DNA of 45,346 bases, taken from NCBI GenBank assembly GCA_902772455.1, contig CACYAW010000044.1, positions 1 through 45,346 of the forward strand, written 5' to 3'. Below are positions 8,961 through 18,138 of the stretch, one piece after another; within the stretch, counting starts at the first letter, position 1, and each line of letters starts with the position of its first letter. Origin of the DNA: an uncultured Bacteroidales bacterium. Lineage in GTDB: Bacteria > Bacteroidota > Bacteroidia > Bacteroidales > Muribaculaceae. The notes beneath the pieces were generated by a model. That model worked only from the letters and a program-made list of their open reading frames with translations. It did no database searches and was not told where the DNA came from. The translations under genes were made by a program, and so were the position numbers.

Positions 8961-9617
8961 ATGAGACCAATAACCAATATACTGCTTGTGTTAGCGCTCA
9001 TCTGCTACGTGTTCCTGCCATTCTATGACATCTCGCTGATGGGAACCGTGACAGGACTGGGCTTTACCGCAGGCACCATATCGCAAACCCTCTCACTGGA
9101 TCATGTGATCCTGGCATTATTGCCCTTCATCACCTGCTTTGGCGCCATCGCACTGAACTGCCTCAAGAAACGGTGGTGGGTGCTCGGAACCATTGCATTG
9201 ATCATCTTAGGCATCTGGTTCTTCGTGCACACGGGCAATCCCCATGACATCGGTCTGCAACATGCCCCTGAAGTCACGCCTGACAATGACCTGGGCGAAG
9301 GTTTTGCCATCAAGGGGCAAGGCATTGGCTACAAATTGTCCTATGTCCTGTATGTGTTGTCGTTACTGTCGGCCATCATCTCGCTGCTGCCGTTCAAGTT
9401 CAACGAGACCATCGAGAAAGCCGTTGACGACACCTTTGAGGACGGCCGTCGTCATGTGCGCAACGAATTCAACCGCCTGGAAAACAACCTGCACAAGCCA
9501 CACAAGGCCAAGCAGCAACCCCATAGCCCCACTCCCACTCCACCAGCCATCGAAGACAAGCCGGAACCTCCTGTCGAGGACAAGGAGGACCCCTCGCGTT
9601 TCATGCCCAAAGAGTAA
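8961..9617 (+). CDS. Four-pass membrane protein of unknown function
   Basis: The family of this 218-residue product is not recognised. Four hydrophobic segments are visible (about 5-22, 44-67, 73-90 and 124-144). They are followed by a cytosolic-looking charged stretch (about 148-175, ETIEKAVDDTFEDGRRHVRNEF) and a Pro-, Lys- and Glu-rich tail (180-218) that is probably disordered. No catalytic motif is seen. The gene is isolated between two repeat-rich intergenic regions. A weak promoter-like TAAATTCG (8909-8916) lies upstream. Confidence 0.75.
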   Translation: MRPITNILLVLALICYVFLPFYDISLMGTVTGLGFTAGTISQTLSLDHVILALLPFITCFGAIALNCLKKRWWVLGTIALIILGIWFFVHTGNPHDIGLQHAPEVTPDNDLGEGFAIKGQGIGYKLSYVLYVLSLLSAIISLLPFKFNETIEKAVDDTFEDGRRHVRNEFNRLENNLHKPHKAKQQPHSPTPTPPAIEDKPEPPVEDKEDPSRFMPKE

Positions 9618-9652
9618 GTCAAGCTTCTTCGAAACTTGAGGTCTAGGGTGTC

Positions 9653-9720
9653 TTTAAAGTTTAAAGTTTAAAGTTTAAAGTTTAAAGTTTAGAGTTTAGA
9701 GTTTAGAGTTTAGAGTTTAA
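9653..9720. repeat. Heptamer tandem array (TTTAAAG)5(TTTAGAG)4
   Basis: Nine perfect 7-bp units run from 9653 to 9715: five TTTAAAG then four TTTAGAG, ending in a partial unit. The MITE-like element begins 6 bp further on, and degenerate units resume on its other side (about 9979-10003), as if the element had inserted into the array. Confidence 0.9.
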
Positions 9721-9725
9721 TATTA

Positions 9726-9972
9726 GTGTCCGGTAAAAATACGATAAATCCCCATAAGTGCCTCAATATAATGCTGTTATGTTGTTTTCGCATGAAAGGG
9801 CTTACTTTGAAGCCCGTTAGGGCTGGTCATGGCTTAGGCAGGGGTGGAGCGTAGCGGAACCCCTGTAAAAGTAAATCCAACATCAATTAACCCCGTTAGG
9901 GGTGACAGATTGTGCATCAATGACTTAGTAGCCCTAGACGCCCCTAGCGGGAGCGGGGCTTTCACCGGACAC
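9726..9972. mobile_element. MITE-like element with GTGTCCGGT terminal inverted repeats
   Basis: The 247-bp element is bounded by GTGTCCGGTAAAA (9726-9738) and TTTCACCGGACAC (9960-9972), which match at 12 of 13 positions as inverted repeats. It contains no ORF. The inside holds GC-rich dyads (GCCCGTTAGGGC, CCCCGTTAGGGG, CCCCTAGCGGGAGCGGGG). No target-site duplication is obvious. It is probably mobilised by a transposase encoded elsewhere. Confidence 0.65.
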
Positions 9973-10024
9973 GAATGAAAGTTTAAAAGTTTAGAGTTTA
10001 GAGAGCTGAAGCATGCCTTGCCGG

Positions 10025-10546
10025 TTAATTTTCTTCAACAGGATGATGCATGTCGATGCGCTTGAACGTGAGCGGTGTGGTCACGCGCAAAGTGTTCTTG
10101 CTGGCTCCGTAGAACAGGACACGGCCTCCCAGCACATCATACTTGGACAACACGCCATGCACATTCTCGAAAACCATGTCGCCCATGTAGATGTAATCCT
10201 GGTCCAGGTCCACACTGTGCAACAATACCCACGTTCCTGAGAAAGAGCCTTGCCACAACAGGTTCCAATCGGGATTCTCGCCGGACCCCATGTTGATCAG
10301 CTCGTTATAGTAGCCCGAGAACGTGCTGTCACGGGTGCTGAAGGTATAGGACATCTCGATGAAGTGAACAGTGTCATCATACTGATATACCCATTTCCCG
10401 TTCATGTATTTGTTGTAATGCTTCTGCAGCTCGACGGTCTCGAGCGTGGTCCAGTCGGTCTCGATCACCTCATGGTCGCCCTCACACGACGCCAGCGCCA
10501 TAATCAGCACAACAGGCAATAATATCCATTTGAAAATCTTTCCCAT
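10025..10546 (-). CDS. Small lipoprotein of unknown function
   Basis: The 173-residue product starts MGKIFKWILLPVVLIMALASCEG. This is a lipoprotein signal with lipobox LASC, so it is probably attached to the outer membrane or exported. The rest alternates aromatic and polar residues (NGKWVYQYDDTVHFIEMSYTFSTRDSTFSGYYNEL, then WQGSFSGTWVLLHS) like a beta-sandwich or lipocalin-type fold. I chose the ATG at 10546 over an in-frame upstream TTG because the signal peptide begins there. A TAATTTTG -7 box on the minus strand (10576-10583) is a possible promoter. Confidence 0.8.
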   Translation of the reverse strand: MGKIFKWILLPVVLIMALASCEGDHEVIETDWTTLETVELQKHYNKYMNGKWVYQYDDTVHFIEMSYTFSTRDSTFSGYYNELINMGSGENPDWNLLWQGSFSGTWVLLHSVDLDQDYIYMGDMVFENVHGVLSKYDVLGGRVLFYGASKNTLRVTTPLTFKRIDMHHPVEEN

Positions 10547-10637
10547 ATCTCTTGACAATACAACGGTTTAGGGCACAAAATTAGCAAAAACATGGCAAAA
10601 GTGCCACACGATTAGGAATATTTAGGCCCGGCAACAG

Positions 10638-10667
10638 AAGAATCGTGCCCCTGGAGGCACGATTCTT
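10638..10667 (-). terminator. Hairpin after the receptor gene
   Basis: A perfect 12-bp stem (AAGAATCGTGCC with GGCACGATTCTT) and 6-nt loop lie 30 bp past the receptor stop. No strong T-run follows, so termination efficiency is uncertain. Confidence 0.65.
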
Positions 10668-10696
10668 CGATATCGCGGGATGTGTTATGACGGGAT

Positions 10697-13255
10697 TTAG
10701 TTGCCGCCGCCCATGCCACCCACAGGCGTGTTGCCGGTGGTGCTGCCCGACTGCTTGCCGCTGCCGATGAGGTCATCGTTCTCGATTGACTTCTCGGCCT
10801 TCTTGACGCGCGTCGAGAGAGAACCGAAGCGGTAGCTGATGTTGATGCCGAAGCGGCGTGCCTGCTGCTCGTAGCGGGTCCAACCCGTCACGTCGCCCTG
10901 GGTCATATAGTTCTTCATGCTCATGTACTTGCCACCGAAGGGCACGATGGCCTGCAGCTGGACGGTCAGGCGGTCCTCCTTGAGGAAAGAACGCTGCAGG
11001 CTGAAGCCGTGGAAGAACACCGTTCCCATGCGGCCATACAGGTCGTTGATGCCGCCGCCCCACATGCCGGCAAAGCCCGACAGCTGCAGTTTCCAGGGCA
11101 GGAACTGGGTGACGTTGGCAAAGAAGTTGCCGCTCACGCGGTCATTCTTCAGACCGAGTTCCTTGCTCTTGTAGTAATTGTAGCCGATGGAGCCGTTGAG
11201 CATGAAGTTGGTCTTCTGGGTCATCATCCACTGGACGAAGGCCGAGACGGTCGTCGAGTAGGTCTTCAACGTGTTGGCATAGGTCGATACCTGCACCAGC
11301 CCGTCGGCCCACTTCACGGCACCGATGCCGTTGTTGCTGAACTGGAACTGCGGTGTGACGTTGAAGGTCAGCTTGGGACCCACGCGCATGTAGGTCAGGC
11401 TCACCGAGTGGTAGTGCACGCTGCCCAGGTCGGTATTGCCGAATGAACGGGTCGTCGGCGTCTCGATCACGGCCGGATTCAGGTAGCTGATGCCCGGGCG
11501 GTTGATGCTGGCGGCATAAGACAGCTTCAGGCTGTTGGACCAATTGAACTGGTAACGCAGGCTGGCACTGGGCACGAAGTCGTTGAGATGGGCCTCGTAG
11601 GCATCCTGCTGGCCATCGGGATAGGTGGCACGCAGGAAGCTGTGCTCGTAGCGCAGTCCGGCACGGGCATCCCACGGCCCGCTGTGGAAAGTGTAGCTCA
11701 CATAGGCGGCACCCACCTGGGTGACGTGCTTGTAGCGCATGTCGGTGTCATCATCGATGCCCAGGTAGTCGAGCACGTTGTGACTGCGGTTCAGGCGGTA
11801 GATGTACTTGGCACCGGTCTCCAGGATGTGCTTCTCGGTCAAGGGACGTTTCCAGTCGAGCTGCAGGGTGTGCTCGTTGAAGTTCTCTTTTCCGTCCTGG
11901 TCGATGCCGTAGTAGTCAACGGGCATGAACTCAGAAATATCGGTGTAGCGCGAGTTGTCCTTGTTCTTGTTGCGGAAGGCCGAGAGCATATAGCTCATTG
12001 TGATGGCTTCTCCCTTGCGATGGGTGTTGTGCTGATAGTCCAGGCGTGTGTCGAAGTTGTAGCTGTCGGCCTTGGTGTGGTTGCCCATGCCGTAGCTGTA
12101 GAGGGGTTGGCCCGTGGCGCTCTGCATCAGGTTGGTGTTCACACCATTGCCGGCATAGTTGTAGGCAAAGCCGCTCAGCGACCACGAGAACAAGTTCAGC
12201 GTGTCGGGCTCCCAGCTGGCGCTCACGTCGCCAAAGTGAACGGTGACCTTGTCGGTATCAAACTTTGAGTTACCCAACAGTTCGGCTCCACTTTGTGTAT
12301 AATGATTGAGCGTGGATGAGCGATAGCCCTGCCCGTTGTTGCCATCGTGATGGATGCCATAGTCCACCGACAGCACCACCTTGTCGAGCTGGGTGGTCAT
12401 GTTCAACGAGCCGCCGACGGCGCCCCTGTGGTCGGCCCTGGCCGATGCCATACCCGAAACGCCCTTGATGGTCGAATTGTCGGCCATGACGATGTTCAGA
12501 ATCATCGTCGTGCCCTCGGCGTCATATTTTGCGCCCGGCTCGGTAATCACCTCGATGCGCTTCACGGCGCTGGCGGGCATCGCCTTGAGGATGTCCTTTG
12601 CATTGCGCGAGAGCGAGGGATCGGGATGGCCGTTGCGGAAGATCTTGAAATTCTGCTGTCCGTTCACGCGGATTTCGTCGCTTGCATCGACGCTCACCAT
12701 GGGCACCTTGCGCAGCATCGTCAGCACGTTGTTGGTCTTGCTGTCGGCATCATCGGCCACACTGTAGCCGATGCGGTCCACCTCCTGCTTGATGAGTTGG
12801 CGTTGGGCGGTTACCGTCACATCCTTCAACTGGATGTTGTCAAACACGCTCAGCAGCGAGTCGTTGACCCAATCGTCGTCATCACTGGGGGCGGGAGCAG
12901 CCTCACGCGTCAGCTTCAGCGAGGTCGAATAGCCCATCTGGCTATAGGTGCCGTCCAGGGTGTTTCCGTCGATGGTCGCCTTATAGCTGGCGCCAATCTC
13001 GGGAATCTCGACGTTGAGTTTGCCATCCTTAATAGATGCCTTAGCCTTGATGCCATAGGCCTTTTGCTCGGGCGAATCGAGCGTAGCGGTAATCTCATCG
13101 CCCTGCTGTTGCAGGTTCAACACAACGGGTACGGTGTAAGGACCTGCCGTGATACTTCCTTTCCATGCGCCGTTCAGGTCCTGTGCCATAGCGGTGAGGC
13201 ACGTCATGAGGACCACGGCGATACTCAAAATTCGGTTTAAAAATTGACGTTTCAT
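10697..13255 (-). CDS. TonB-dependent-receptor-like outer-membrane beta-barrel protein (paralogue 1)
   Basis: The 852-residue protein has a signal peptide (about 1-24, ending AMAQ). A ~95-residue beta-rich N-terminal domain follows (DLNGAWKGSITAGPYTVPVV... to KLTREAAP). Then comes a plug-like region (about 140-260, with VDRIGYSVADD, LRKVPMVSVDASDEIRVNGQ and MPASAVKRIEVITEPGAKYDAEGT) and a barrel of about 590 residues. This is the layout of the Bacteroidota outer-membrane beta-barrel family (OMP_b-brl_3 type) related to TonB-dependent receptors. The tail ends in a Gly-rich GGMGGGN. Substrate is unknown. It is a tandem paralogue of the gene at 13,602-15,959; most of plug and barrel align, but the N-terminal domain is only in this copy. 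Confidence 0.88.
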   Translation of the reverse strand: MKRQFLNRILSIAVVLMTCLTAMAQDLNGAWKGSITAGPYTVPVVLNLQQQGDEITATLDSPEQKAYGIKAKASIKDGKLNVEIPEIGASYKATIDGNTLDGTYSQMGYSTSLKLTREAAPAPSDDDDWVNDSLLSVFDNIQLKDVTVTAQRQLIKQEVDRIGYSVADDADSKTNNVLTMLRKVPMVSVDASDEIRVNGQQNFKIFRNGHPDPSLSRNAKDILKAMPASAVKRIEVITEPGAKYDAEGTTMILNIVMADNSTIKGVSGMASARADHRGAVGGSLNMTTQLDKVVLSVDYGIHHDGNNGQGYRSSTLNHYTQSGAELLGNSKFDTDKVTVHFGDVSASWEPDTLNLFSWSLSGFAYNYAGNGVNTNLMQSATGQPLYSYGMGNHTKADSYNFDTRLDYQHNTHRKGEAITMSYMLSAFRNKNKDNSRYTDISEFMPVDYYGIDQDGKENFNEHTLQLDWKRPLTEKHILETGAKYIYRLNRSHNVLDYLGIDDDTDMRYKHVTQVGAAYVSYTFHSGPWDARAGLRYEHSFLRATYPDGQQDAYEAHLNDFVPSASLRYQFNWSNSLKLSYAASINRPGISYLNPAVIETPTTRSFGNTDLGSVHYHSVSLTYMRVGPKLTFNVTPQFQFSNNGIGAVKWADGLVQVSTYANTLKTYSTTVSAFVQWMMTQKTNFMLNGSIGYNYYKSKELGLKNDRVSGNFFANVTQFLPWKLQLSGFAGMWGGGINDLYGRMGTVFFHGFSLQRSFLKEDRLTVQLQAIVPFGGKYMSMKNYMTQGDVTGWTRYEQQARRFGINISYRFGSLSTRVKKAEKSIENDDLIGSGKQSGSTTGNTPVGGMGGGN

Positions 13256-13601
13256 ATCCTTTTTCTGGGTTTAATTTTTATCGTTTCTATCTCTTAGACG
13301 CACAGCACCCTCAAAAAGCTTCAAAAAAAACAAAAAAAATTACTCCGCATCACTCACAAAAAAGGAAAACAATAAATACAATGAATACAATGGCTTACGC
13401 GTCCTTTATAATTAAAGACAACTTATACAACTTAAACAACTGGCTTACGCGCATCCGTTGGTATCCGCGTTCCTTTTGGCCTCACGCTAAGGCGCAAAGC
13501 CGCTAAGATGTTTTTAGTGCTCGCATCAATGCGAATTAAATTCTTGTTGTTGATGTTGTTTATAGTTGTTATAGTTGTTTGATAGAGGGAGGCTTGGCGG
13601 G
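13256..13601. other. Intergenic spacer between the two receptor genes
   Basis: No gene is seen. The spacer has a purine/T-rich stretch next to the receptor start, two copies of TGGCTTACGCG (about 13,390 and 13,441), a GCATCCG/TATCCGCGTTCC box related to the repeats at 8.7 kb and 19.65 kb, and an internally repeated GCTAAGGCGCAAAGCCGCTAAG-like segment near 13,486-13,508. Confidence 0.6.
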
Positions 13602-15959
13602 TTAATTACCGCCCATGCCGCCACCGTTTGATGAGGCGCCGCTGCCGCCGCCCGAGTTGCCGCCACCCATGAGGTCATCGTTCTCGATGCTCTTGTCGGT
13701 TCTCTTGACTGAGGTCTGGAGCGAACCGAAACGGAAGCTGACCGAGATGTCGAAACGGCGCTGGTTATATTCGTATTTGGACCATCCGGTCACATCGCCC
13801 TTGTCGATGGTTCTTTCGTACTTCACCGTCTTCTTGAACGGGTTACTGGCCGACAAGCGTACGGTGAGACGATCGTCGCTGAGGAACGAGCGTTGCAGTC
13901 CAAGGCCATGATGCACCATCACACTCTGGCCGTGACCATACAGGTCATAGGTGCCTCCTGTCCACAAGCCGCCATAGGCCGAGAGTTCCAGCTTCCACGG
14001 CAAGGTCTGGTTCACGTTAGCGTAGCAGCTGCCGCTGAGGCGGTCATTCTTCAAGCCCATGTCCTCGCTCTTGTAGTAGTTGTAGCCGATGGAGCCATTG
14101 AGCATAAGGCTGGTCTTCTCGTGAGCCATCCACTGCACGAAGGCCGACATATAGGTGTTGCGGCTCTTGATGGTGTTGGCATAAGTCGATACCTGCACCA
14201 GGCCCTCAGCCCACTTGACCGTACCGATGCCGTTGTTGCTGAACGAGAAGCTGGGCGTGACGTTGAAGGTGAACTTGGCGCCCACATGCATGAAGGTCAT
14301 GCTCATCGAGTGGTTGTGCACGCTGCCCAGGTCACCGTTGCCATAGAAGCGGCTGTTGGGGCCCTCGACGACCACGGGATTCAGATAATTGATGCTGGGG
14401 CGACGGATGCTGGTGGCATAGGAGAACTTGAGACTGTTGGCGGGATTGATCTGGTATCGCACGTTGGCGCTGGGCACCAGGTCATTGAGGTGGGTCTCGA
14501 AGGGGGCCTGAGTGCCGCCAGGACAGGTGGCACGCATGTAGCTGTGCTCATAGCGCAGGCCGGCACGTACCGACCACGGGCCGCTATGGAAGGTGTATCT
14601 CGCATAGGCCGCCCCCACCTGTGTCACGTGCTTGTAGCGGGTGTCGGTGTCATCGTCGATGCCCAGGTAATCGATCATGTCGTGGCTGCGGTTCATGCGG
14701 TAGATATACTTGGCACCCGTCTCGACGACATGCTTCTTCTCGGCAAAGGGGCGCGTCCAGTCGAGTTGGACGGTGTGCTCGTTGAAATCGGCCTTGCCGT
14801 TCTGGTCAACGCCGGTGTAGGGCACAGGCATATTGAAGAGGTCGCTGTAGAGCGAGTTGGACCTGGATTTGTTGTGGGATGCATCAATCATGTAACTCAG
14901 CGTGATGGTCTCGCCCTTGCGGCGGGTGAGGCGCTGGTAGTCGATGCGGGCATCCACACTGTAGTAATCTGACTTGGAAAGGTCATTCATGCCGTAGCTA
15001 TAAAGTGTCTGTCCTGCAGCATCACGCATCAGGCTGCTGGAGCTGCCGTTGTCAGTGTAGTTGCCGATATAGCCGCTCGTCGATAAGGACACCAGGTTCA
15101 ACGTGTCGGGCTCCCAGCTGGCGTTTAATGAGACGTAGTTAGACTTGCTGGTGCCATCGTCACTAACGCCGTTGCTCAGCAGTTCGGCACCACTCTCGCG
15201 ATAACGGTTCAGAGAAGAGCTCGCGCTCTTTTGGTGGCGGCCGTCGTAATAAGAGGAGCCGAAATCCACCGCCATGACTACCTTATCGAGCTGGGTGGTC
15301 AGATCCAGCGAGCCGCTCAAGTATCCCTTGTCGTCGACCCATGCCGATGCCATGCCCGAGACGCCCTTGAGTGTGGAGTTGTCGGCCATGACGATGTTAA
15401 GGATCAGCGTCGTGCCCTCGGCGTCATATTTTGCTCCCGGCTCGGTAATCACCTCGATGCGCTTTACCGCGCTGGCGGGCATCGCCTTGAGGACGTCCTT
15501 GGCATTGCGTGAGATGGTCGGGTCAGGGTGGTCGTTGCGGAATATCTTGAAGTCCGTCTGGCCGTTGACACGTATTTCGTCGTTGGCATCGACGGTCACC
15601 AGAGGCACCTTGCGCAACATGGTCAGCACGTTGTTGGTCTTGCTGTCATCGTCCTCGGCCACATTGTAGCCGATGCGGTCCACCTCCTGCTTGATGAGCT
15701 GGCGCTGGGCGGTTACCTCCACATCCTTGAGCTGGATGTTGTCAAACACCTTCAGCAGCGAGTCATTGACCCAATCGTCGTCATCGCCACTGGCGGGAGC
15801 GGCCTGACGCGTCACCTGGGTTGTGTCATTCTTCTGCTTAGTTGAGTAATTCAACGTATCGCCCTGGAGGGCATTGCTATTGTTCTGTGCAACAGCCGCC
15901 ATGCCACACATCAACGCGGCGATGGCACATAATAACTTTGATATCAAAAAAGGTTTCAT
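13602..15959 (-). CDS. TonB-dependent-receptor-like outer-membrane beta-barrel protein (paralogue 2)
   Basis: The 785-residue protein has a signal peptide (MKPFLISKLLCAIAALMCGMAAVAQ). It lacks the N-terminal beta domain of paralogue 1, having only a short linker (NNSNALQGDTLNYS...) before the shared ASGDDDDWVNDSLLKVFDNIQLKDVEVTAQRQ block. Plug motifs (LRKVPLVTVDANDEIRVNGQ, MPASAVKRIEVITEPGAKYDAEGT) and barrel strands match paralogue 1 closely. The tail is again Gly-rich (SNGGGMGGN). The ATG at 15,959 is preferred because the signal peptide starts there. The two receptors point the same way, 346 bp apart, and arose by tandem duplication; ligand specificity may have diverged. Confidence 0.88.
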   Translation of the reverse strand: MKPFLISKLLCAIAALMCGMAAVAQNNSNALQGDTLNYSTKQKNDTTQVTRQAAPASGDDDDWVNDSLLKVFDNIQLKDVEVTAQRQLIKQEVDRIGYNVAEDDDSKTNNVLTMLRKVPLVTVDANDEIRVNGQTDFKIFRNDHPDPTISRNAKDVLKAMPASAVKRIEVITEPGAKYDAEGTTLILNIVMADNSTLKGVSGMASAWVDDKGYLSGSLDLTTQLDKVVMAVDFGSSYYDGRHQKSASSSLNRYRESGAELLSNGVSDDGTSKSNYVSLNASWEPDTLNLVSLSTSGYIGNYTDNGSSSSLMRDAAGQTLYSYGMNDLSKSDYYSVDARIDYQRLTRRKGETITLSYMIDASHNKSRSNSLYSDLFNMPVPYTGVDQNGKADFNEHTVQLDWTRPFAEKKHVVETGAKYIYRMNRSHDMIDYLGIDDDTDTRYKHVTQVGAAYARYTFHSGPWSVRAGLRYEHSYMRATCPGGTQAPFETHLNDLVPSANVRYQINPANSLKFSYATSIRRPSINYLNPVVVEGPNSRFYGNGDLGSVHNHSMSMTFMHVGAKFTFNVTPSFSFSNNGIGTVKWAEGLVQVSTYANTIKSRNTYMSAFVQWMAHEKTSLMLNGSIGYNYYKSEDMGLKNDRLSGSCYANVNQTLPWKLELSAYGGLWTGGTYDLYGHGQSVMVHHGLGLQRSFLSDDRLTVRLSASNPFKKTVKYERTIDKGDVTGWSKYEYNQRRFDISVSFRFGSLQTSVKRTDKSIENDDLMGGGNSGGGSGASSNGGGMGGN

Positions 15960-16004
15960 GATACATGTCGGGTTATGCAAAAGGCTTCCTTTTCTCTTCT
16001 TGAC

Positions 16005-16559
16005 TTATTGTTCTCTTTTTGCCAATTGACGAACATCATCCTCGAGAGCTACCGCGCGCTGGTAGACTGTCGTTTTATCATATGTTACCCAGTATACAAA
16101 CACAAAGACCGCAAAGATTATGGCAGCAAACAATATCCTCCAAATGCCGCTTGCGCCAAAAATAATATCCACTAAAATATAGAGGAAAAAGAAAAGAAAC
16201 GACACTATGCTAGCAAAGCGCCCACGTTTCCTGTGGCGTAAAACCCCTTCGAGCTGTTCCTGTCGGGTCGCATTCTTGAACTTACCTACCCAGAGCAGGT
16301 CGATTGCCGATATAAACATGTGCACAAGTGCAATGACCGCAAAAAGAATCATCTTGCAGCCCACCTGAACGCCAATGGGGCGATTACAAAGTGACATCCA
16401 CAAGCAAACAGTGATCCACGCAAGAGCCATTACCACACTCCATCTTGAAGTTTTCACAATCTTGGCAAGTGCCTGGTCAATACGCTCGTTCAGTTCCTGC
16501 CTAGTATCAATAGATTCTAGATTATCACTTTTACCAAAAATCATTTTCTCCTGTTCCAT
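16005..16559 (-). CDS. Small four-pass membrane protein (expanded local family, member 1)
   Basis: The 184-residue product is of no recognised family. A hydrophilic N-terminus (about 1-38, with RQELNERIDQALAKI) is followed by two pairs of hydrophobic segments (about 40-58 and 64-88; about 115-133 and 137-158). The short charged tail is LEDDVRQLAKREQ. The same plan (charged N-terminus, four membrane segments in two pairs, Arg/Leu/Glu tail) occurs in the next two minus-strand genes and at 23.0 kb. It is 54 bp after its upstream neighbour and is probably in one operon with it. Function is unknown. Confidence 0.72.
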   Translation of the reverse strand: MEQEKMIFGKSDNLESIDTRQELNERIDQALAKIVKTSRWSVVMALAWITVCLWMSLCNRPIGVQVGCKMILFAVIALVHMFISAIDLLWVGKFKNATRQEQLEGVLRHRKRGRFASIVSFLFFFLYILVDIIFGASGIWRILFAAIIFAVFVFVYWVTYDKTTVYQRAVALEDDVRQLAKREQ

Positions 16560-16613
16560 AACCTCTGAGATTAATCGTCTTTACTACTTTAAACGCGCCG
16601 GGGCATCAATTTG

Positions 16614-17156
16614 CTACACGCCAGCCTCACTTTTTTCATCTTCCTGCTTGACGAGCTTCCGCAACCGATTGATTTCTTTATTACCGAACCCGCCAAACAT
16701 CCAGCCGACCAAGGAAACGATGGCTATTGCAGCGGCGGCTTTTCCAATCAGCAGGTAATTATGTTCCAAGCCTAAACGGATAGCCTGAATGACCGCGAAA
16801 ATAAGAATAGCGGTCAAACTCGAGTATGTTGCCTTATCATACTGGCGCAATAATTCCTTGGCATCGTCAATCGACTCAACTGATCTTATATAAATATAAT
16901 TGATGATAATGATCACCGTTAACAACAGCATCACTAATATCGTGGTGAGATCCTCAATGACTGTGCCATTAATCAGCTTCCAAACCAGCTCCACAACGAA
17001 CATCCCCAAAGCAAAGCCACAAATCCATCGGCTTAAGTCTAACCTTGAGTGACAATCATCCTTGATGCGCTTCACCAACTCCTGCCGCCTGTCCTCTATG
17101 GCAGCCTGATTATCGGCTGTACCGCTTCTGTCGATATTCATTTGTCCCTGCTCCAT
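16614..17156 (-). CDS. Small four-pass membrane protein (expanded local family, member 2)
   Basis: The 180-residue product starts MEQGQMNID, resembling MEQEKMIFG of member 1, and has a similar RRQELVKRIKDD segment before the first membrane helix. The hydrophobic segments lie at about 43-62, 70-90, 112-130 and 136-154. The tail NKEINRLRKLVKQEDE matches the RLRxLVExE pattern of the other members. It is 64 bp after the preceding gene and 54 bp before the next. Related to its neighbours by layout and terminal motifs; function is unknown. Confidence 0.72.
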   Translation of the reverse strand: MEQGQMNIDRSGTADNQAAIEDRRQELVKRIKDDCHSRLDLSRWICGFALGMFVVELVWKLINGTVIEDLTTILVMLLLTVIIIINYIYIRSVESIDDAKELLRQYDKATYSSLTAILIFAVIQAIRLGLEHNYLLIGKAAAAIAIVSLVGWMFGGFGNKEINRLRKLVKQEDEKSEAGV

Positions 17157-17220
17157 ATTTCACATGATTGAATAGTTATTTAACCGCTTTATATATCAGA
17201 CACACATCGGCGTTGAAAAA

Positions 17221-17772
17221 CTACATGATGGAATGTCTTTCTTGCTCTACGAGCTCACGCATTCGCTCGATTTTTTCGTTCTTGGGAATTCCTCTTCCCG
17301 TCAAACAACTGACAACAGAAAAGAGCATCAATGCCAATCCAATAACACCAAAAATTGCTCCAATCCAATCCTCATCCGACCTGAAGACAATCAAAATGGC
17401 CACAAATAACAGGATAACACCCATCACACCCACAAGGCCCATATCCATCTTACGGCACTTATCATAATAGGCGCACAATTCTTGGGCACTCTCGCAATTG
17501 GTTATTGACAGCCAATGCTTTTCATACCGTTTCCCCAAAATGCGGAGAATAGGCATAGACAACGCTATGGTCAAAATGGAGACAGACTTGAAACTCCATC
17601 CTTGCAAACTGTAAGCGTCGTAGAATACCATAAACAAGAAAATAAGGATAGTGAGATCAAATAATGTATCAAACCTCTTGGATTTTTTGGACGCAAATCG
17701 ACTCTGTTCGATTTCTTCCTTGAAACTCGACATCAGTTCGTCCAGTTCGTTATTTACTGTTTCAGTTTCCAT
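17221..17772 (-). CDS. Small four-pass membrane protein (expanded local family, member 3)
   Basis: The 183-residue product starts METETVNNELDELMSSFKEEIEQ. Hydrophobic pairs lie at about 44-60 and 65-80, then 114-130 and 135-155. The tail PKNEKIERMRELVEQERHS carries the family motif. The ATG at 17,772 is preceded by TAGTGCGTGTT, nearly the same sequence as before the paralogue at 23,707, so the leader or ribosome-binding region was duplicated with the gene. It is first in a probable three-gene operon and has a good promoter at 17,831-17,862. Function is unknown. Confidence 0.74.
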   Translation of the reverse strand: METETVNNELDELMSSFKEEIEQSRFASKKSKRFDTLFDLTILIFLFMVFYDAYSLQGWSFKSVSILTIALSMPILRILGKRYEKHWLSITNCESAQELCAYYDKCRKMDMGLVGVMGVILLFVAILIVFRSDEDWIGAIFGVIGLALMLFSVVSCLTGRGIPKNEKIERMRELVEQERHSIM

Positions 17773-17830
17773 AACACGCACTATAGCTTTATACCCTATT
17801 ATTTAATTAAACCGTTATTAAGCGACTCTG

Positions 17831-17862
17831 CAAATATAAAGCCATATCCACAAGCCGACAAC
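17831..17862 (-). promoter_or_regulatory. Promoter of the membrane-protein cluster; rest of 17773-18138
   Basis: On the minus strand TATATTTG (17,831-17,838) is preceded by GTTG (17,859-17,862) with a 20-bp spacer. It would give a ~50-nt leader. I see no gene in the remaining sequence up to 18,138. Confidence 0.6.
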
Positions 17863-18138
17863 CGATTTCCGGCACAAGAATGCAGATTAGACGTTTTTTT
17901 GCCCTCGTCTGTCAAATATTTTTACACTTCGGGCCCTGCTCGTTTTGCTCAATGTCCAACATGAGCGGGATGGAGTAACTCTGCACCTGGATATTTGCCA
18001 TTCTTTTCATTAGGCGCATCACTGAACAATCAAAAAGCAACAGAAAATCTCAACTTTTTCAATTTACGATCGCCATATTTCATGGCAGAATCCTTTATTG
18101 GCAGATCTAAACTGTTGATTCTTATTAAATTACTTTAT

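Noticed and set aside
13893-14972. 359-codon plus-strand ORF opposite receptor paralogue 2
   Set aside because: It is antisense to conserved plug/barrel sequence, and a similar shadow appears opposite paralogue 1, as expected from shared codon bias.
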